A model generated the notes under the pieces. The model was not told where the DNA came from. It ran no database searches and saw nothing but the letters and a program-made list of their open reading frames with translations. Positions 60,568 to 64,000 of a stretch of DNA of 64,000 nucleotides are shown here, one piece after another; positions within the stretch are counted from its first letter, which is position 1; every line of letters starts with the position of its first letter. Made by a program: the position numbers and the translations under genes. Where the stretch lies: the NCBI GenBank assembly GCA_910583895.1, contig CAJTYJ010000011.1:20704-84703 (forward strand). The letters are read 5' to 3'. Origin of the DNA: an uncultured Lachnospiraceae bacterium (GTDB taxonomy: Bacteria > Bacillota > Clostridia > Lachnospirales > Lachnospiraceae).

Positions 60568-61317
60568 TTATCCCCGGAGGGAGTTAATAGTAGATTCTAT
60601 CTCATCCTCCGTCGTTACGACCTTCAGTGCATAGGAAAATGCCCGCTGGGTCTCGATGACTTTCACCATCTCTTCTGCCATACTGACTCCGGAAGACTCC
60701 AAAGCGCTGGATGCAATGGTGGGATTTTCCAGCAGAATCGGTTCTGCCCCTTCATCCGAAGGTGCAAATTCATTATTTCCCACATTCATCAGACGGCTGG
60801 GGTTATTGAACGTATAAAGGGCAATCCGGCTCTTTATATCTGCCAGATCCTCTGCGCCTGCTCCGTTTTGATCCGGCATCTGCCCCACCTCGATCGGCTG
60901 CTGGTTCTGATCCAGCACCAGTTTGTTGGACTCCGTAGTCAGATAAAACTTACCATCCAGCTCTCCCCTGTGGAAACGCCCGCTCCTGGTGTAGGTGATC
61001 TCCTCAGTCCCCACATCCTGCACCATGAAAAATGCATTGTCCTGCATGATGGCAAAATCAAGCACCCCTCCGGTCTGGGTTACTGCAGAGGTTCCAAAGT
61101 TTGTATAGGTTCTCTGCACTCTCATGCCGTTGCCCGCCATCAGATCTGTAACCGCATCCTCCGAATCGTTCAGGTTATAGTTCATCAAATCGGAAAACGC
61201 CACATTTTTCCCTTTGAATCCGTTGTTGTTGATGTTGGCAAGATTGTTGGAAATCACACTTAATTTTGCCAGATAACTCCCGGCTCCCAAAGCCCCTGTA
61301 TAAAATGACTGATACAT
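60568..61317 (-). CDS. Flagellar basal-body rod/hook protein (FlgG/FlhP family)
   Basis: 249 residues. N-terminal flagellar rod motif SVISNNLANINNNGFKG, a central beta-rich domain, and the C-terminal coiled-coil EMVKVIETQRAFSYALKVV. Secreted by the flagellar type III export system. Close in length and style to FlhP/FlgG; the exact rod position cannot be told. AGGAGGAATTTTATT before the ATG. Confidence 0.85.
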   Translation of the reverse strand: MYQSFYTGALGAGSYLAKLSVISNNLANINNNGFKGKNVAFSDLMNYNLNDSEDAVTDLMAGNGMRVQRTYTNFGTSAVTQTGGVLDFAIMQDNAFFMVQDVGTEEITYTRSGRFHRGELDGKFYLTTESNKLVLDQNQQPIEVGQMPDQNGAGAEDLADIKSRIALYTFNNPSRLMNVGNNEFAPSDEGAEPILLENPTIASSALESSGVSMAEEMVKVIETQRAFSYALKVVTTEDEIESTINSLRG

Positions 61318-61353
61318 AATAAAATTCCTCCTGTTTTAGAAGTTCTGACGTTT

Positions 61354-62124
61354 CTACAGTCTGCCTACATCTGTCGCTGATTTGCTCATAATCTGGTCGT
61401 ACATCTTCAGCACCTGAGCGGCACTTTGCAGCGCCCTCTGAGAAGACATCATGGAAGTCAGCTCCTCCACCATATCCACGTTGGACCGTTCCAGGGTCTT
61501 CCACAGCACGGTGGTCTCTCCCTCTGCCAGCTCTCTGGTGGCCTGCTCCGTGGAGAAGACACCATAATCCTCTTTGTGAAGCTGCTCATAATCCGCAAAA
61601 TCCACAATCCGAAGCCGGCCAAATTCCCGGTCATTGCCCTCCCGGTCCACTACCCGGATGGTTCCGTCCGCGCTTACCTGAAAATTCTCATCGTCGATCT
61701 GAATCGGCTGCCCTCCCTGGCCCTGTACTCTGCCCAGATTATTCAGCACCAGATAGCCCTCTTCATCCACATGAAAAGAACCATTTCTCGTATAGCGGAC
61801 CCCCTGGTCCGTATCCACGCAGAAAAAGCCTTTGCCGCTCAGCGCAAAATCATAGATTCCTCCTGTAGTGTCAAAGCTTCCCTGCTCATAGTTGACATAC
61901 GTCTGCTCTGCGGTCTTGATCTTTGACGTCACACCCAGCTCTTCCTTGATGTTCTTATTATAACGTCCGGTGCGGTAGAGCATCTCTTCCTCAAACGTAC
62001 TGCTGACCATCTTATCCCGCTTGTATCCTGCGGTCTGGATATTCACCATATTATTGCTGATGACATTCAGATTGCGGTTCTGGGTCAGCATTCCGGATGT
62101 CAGGTTATAGAATCCCTGGTACAT
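61354..62124 (-). CDS. Flagellar basal-body rod/hook protein (FlgF/FlhO family)
   Basis: 256 residues. Starts MYQGFYNLTSGM, then NVISNNMVNIQTAGYKRD, KTYV-type beta region (GGIYDFALSGKGFF, YTRNGSFHVDEEGYLV), and the C-terminal EELTSMMSSQRALQSAAQVLKMYDQIM. Paralogue of the next gene; the FlhO-FlhP pair is common in Firmicutes. AGGAGGAGACAGGGGT ribosome binding site. Confidence 0.85.
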   Translation of the reverse strand: MYQGFYNLTSGMLTQNRNLNVISNNMVNIQTAGYKRDKMVSSTFEEEMLYRTGRYNKNIKEELGVTSKIKTAEQTYVNYEQGSFDTTGGIYDFALSGKGFFCVDTDQGVRYTRNGSFHVDEEGYLVLNNLGRVQGQGGQPIQIDDENFQVSADGTIRVVDREGNDREFGRLRIVDFADYEQLHKEDYGVFSTEQATRELAEGETTVLWKTLERSNVDMVEELTSMMSSQRALQSAAQVLKMYDQIMSKSATDVGRL

Positions 62125-62170
62125 ACCCCTGTCTCCTCCTTTTTTTATGTGCCCCTGTTTCTGAGGGACC

Positions 62171-62932
62171 TTATATGTAAGTACTCATATAATCTTTCAG
62201 TTTGCGGATAGCTCCGCTGTGGATCTGAGAGATCCTCGGTTCGCTGACTCCCATCACCTGAGCGATCTGCCCCATGTTCAGCTCCTCCACATAATAAAGA
62301 GAGATCACCAGCTGCTCTTTCTCTTTCAGCGAACGAACCGCCTCGGAAAGCAGTTGTTTGGACTCTTCCTGGAGAAATGCTTTCTCCGGCTGAGAGCTTG
62401 CATCCCGGCTGGACAGCTGCAGGGACTGATGTTCATCCTCTTCGTCCACCAGCATATCCAGAGACAGCACATTCATAATGACACTCATCCGCTGAATCTT
62501 TCGGTATTTTTTCACATCCATTCCGATGTGCTTTGCAATCTCCTCCTCCGTCGCCTCATTGCCAAGGGCAATCCGGGCATCCTCCATCATTCGAACCTGC
62601 TTACGGAAGTCTCTGGGCATCCAGTCATTCTTGCGCACCAGGTCGATGATCATCCCCCGGATCCTTCTGGATATAAAAGTCTCAAACTTATTATCCCGCT
62701 CCGGATCGTATCTGTCAATCCCTTTCATGATGGCAATGACGCCTTCATTGATAATATCTTCCATCTGCAGGGATCCGGCATAGACCCCCCGCATCTGAGA
62801 CGCTATGGTTTTGACAATATACAGATACCGCATCACCAGTTCCTGTTTGATTGAAATCTCCCCGCTCTCCTGGTACAAGGCAAGGAGTTCTTCATTTGTC
62901 TTCTCTTTTAGATTTCCTGTCTGAAGCATCAT
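62171..62932 (-). CDS. fliA: Flagellar sigma factor (sigma-28/FliA, SigD)
   Basis: 253 residues. Directs RNA polymerase to late flagellar, motility and chemotaxis promoters. Region 2: ELVMRYLYIVKTIASQMRG, IINEGVIAIMKGIDRYDPER-type 2.2 core, FETFISRRIRGMIIDLVRKNDWMPRDFRKQ at 2.3-2.4; region 3 around ARIALGNEATEEEIAKHIGM; region 4 with LSLYYVEELNMGQIAQVMGVSEPRISQIHSGAI in part (helix-turn-helix). It is 21 bases downstream of flhA. Confidence 0.92.
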   Translation of the reverse strand: MMLQTGNLKEKTNEELLALYQESGEISIKQELVMRYLYIVKTIASQMRGVYAGSLQMEDIINEGVIAIMKGIDRYDPERDNKFETFISRRIRGMIIDLVRKNDWMPRDFRKQVRMMEDARIALGNEATEEEIAKHIGMDVKKYRKIQRMSVIMNVLSLDMLVDEEDEHQSLQLSSRDASSQPEKAFLQEESKQLLSEAVRSLKEKEQLVISLYYVEELNMGQIAQVMGVSEPRISQIHSGAIRKLKDYMSTYI

Positions 62933-62953
62933 ACCTTAAGCCCTTTATAAAGA

Positions 62954-64000
62954 TCAGGCACCCCTTCTCTCCGGATTTTCAAGCGTCAGACTGCCGATAG
63001 ACTGGATCTGGATATTGTTCGCGATCTCATTGAAAGACAGCACCCTGACATTCGGATAAAACTGGTCGATCAGCCGGTAAAAATGAACTCTCATCACCTG
63101 TGAGGTCAGGATCACCGGGCTTTGAGAAAGACTGTTGAACTTCTTAAGCTGCACAGTGATCTGGTTGATCAGACTCTGGAGTACATCCGGGTTCAGAGCC
63201 AGATAATAGCCCCGCTCCCCTTTGGAGAGGCAGCTCACCATCGTGCGTTCCAGTTCGGAATCCATGGTAAGTACTTTCATGCTGCCATCCTCGCAGTACA
63301 GACGGGTGATGGTGCGCTTCAGCGCCGTCCGGATATGTTCGATCAGTCCGTCCACATCCTTGACCGGGAGTCCGGTCTCGGAGATGCTCTCCAAAGCCGT
63401 CTCGATGATGGTCTCCATATCCTTGATGGGAACCCCTTCCTTCAGAAGGCTGGTCAGGATCTTCTGGAACAGACTGTAGTTGATAAAGTTCGGGAATGCC
63501 TCCTCAATCAGCTCCGGAGACATCTTCTTGGTATTCTCCACCAGATGGATGATTTCCTGTCTGGTCAAAAGCTCATGGGCGTGCTGCTTTACCACCTCTG
63601 ACAGGTGCGTCACCAGCACAGACAGCGGATCGATGACCGTATAGCCGTAGATCTCTGCCATCTCCCGGTCCTCCGGGCGGATCCAGCGGCTGGGAATACC
63701 GTAAGCCGGCTCGATGGTCTCGATTCCGTCGATCTCTTTCTCCGGATTCTCCGGATCCAGCGCCAGAAAATAATCCACTAAAAGTTCGCCTTTCGCCACT
63801 TCTTCGCCTTTGATCTTGATACAGTACTGATTGGTGTTCAGTCCTGAGCTGTCACGCAGCCGGATGGACGGGATGACAAATCCCATATCCTGGGCATACT
63901 GCCTTCGGAAAATAACGATTCGGTTGATCAGCTTTCCGCCCACGGACTCATCCACCAGCGGAATCAGGCTGTAGCCAAATTCCATCTCAATGGGCTCCAC
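62954..64000 (-). CDS. flhA: Flagellar export protein FlhA, C-terminal part (5' end off window)
   Basis: 348 codons of the C-terminal cytoplasmic domain, open at the window edge. Contains VIDPLSVLVTHLSEVVKQHAHELLTRQEI-type region, PVILTSQVMRVHFYRLI and VLSFNEIA, typical of FlhA. FlhA is the gate of the flagellar type III export apparatus; the transmembrane N-terminal half lies beyond 64000. First in transcription order of the motility genes seen here. Confidence 0.93.
   Translation of the reverse strand: MEPIEMEFGYSLIPLVDESVGGKLINRIVIFRRQYAQDMGFVIPSIRLRDSSGLNTNQYCIKIKGEEVAKGELLVDYFLALDPENPEKEIDGIETIEPAYGIPSRWIRPEDREMAEIYGYTVIDPLSVLVTHLSEVVKQHAHELLTRQEIIHLVENTKKMSPELIEEAFPNFINYSLFQKILTSLLKEGVPIKDMETIIETALESISETGLPVKDVDGLIEHIRTALKRTITRLYCEDGSMKVLTMDSELERTMVSCLSKGERGYYLALNPDVLQSLINQITVQLKKFNSLSQSPVILTSQVMRVHFYRLIDQFYPNVRVLSFNEIANNIQIQSIGSLTLENPERRGA

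Overview
The window comes from a motile, anaerobic Clostridia genome, most likely Lachnospiraceae. Evidence: anaerobic-route cobalamin genes with CbiD and CbiG, a DUF1292 protein, sigma-A promoters and strong AGGAGG ribosome binding sites, a Firmicutes-type CheC/CheD/CheV set, a LacI-regulated sugar-type ABC operon, and a tmRNA whose CCA end is not encoded. Genus cannot be fixed from the sequence alone. Most genes are on the minus strand.

Region 1 (1-20070, minus strand) is one long tetrapyrrole/cobalamin operon. A sigma-A promoter (20040-20068) and a cobalamin riboswitch (19866-20020) with a downstream intrinsic terminator (19727-19754) precede cbiF, hemA, cbiH, a hemC-cobA-hemD triple fusion, cobD, two non-cobalamin genes (DUF2262 and a 1680-residue DUF4132 protein), cobQ/cbiP, cbiC, cobT, cbiD, cbiG and a cbiJ-cbiE fusion that runs off the window. 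HemA makes the ALA precursor, HemC/HemD make uroporphyrinogen III, the CobA domain diverts it to precorrin-2, and the Cbi enzymes build the corrin ring.

Region 2 (20188-34000) is housekeeping and accessory material: DUF1292, coenzyme A synthesis (coaX, coaBC), an RtcB RNA ligase, an Lsa-like ABC-F ribosome-protection ATPase with a possible leader-peptide attenuator, a class A penicillin-binding protein, two tandem WYL regulators, NudC and glycerate 2-kinase. Three short interspersed repeat families lie in its gaps and recur elsewhere in the window.

Region 3 (34072-46347, minus strand) is a LacI-controlled catabolic operon: metallo-beta-lactamase-fold hydrolase (lactonase-like), CUT2 ABC importer (binding protein, ATPase, two permeases), acyl-CoA ligase, family I CoA-transferase, short-chain dehydrogenase and thiolase, followed on the same strand by glycerate 2-kinase. 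The set fits uptake of a sugar-like 3-hydroxy acid or its lactone (2-deoxyribonate is the best-fitting guess), CoA activation, oxidation and thiolytic cleavage, with glycerate fed to glycolysis. This is the strongest candidate for an undescribed pathway here.

Region 4 (46466-49744) is the trans-translation/RNA quality-control cluster: secG, rnr, smpB and ssrA (tmRNA). Region 5 (49812-58484) holds a polar amino-acid ABC transporter, a four-cluster ferredoxin with a Rex-like operator, a YfcE phosphodiesterase followed upstream by a MoxR ATPase and VWA protein pair, a DtxR/MntR-type regulator and a MATE exporter. Region 6 (58494-64000, minus strand) is the end of a flagellar/chemotaxis operon: flhA (partial), fliA, two flagellar rod/hook proteins, cheC, cheD and cheV.
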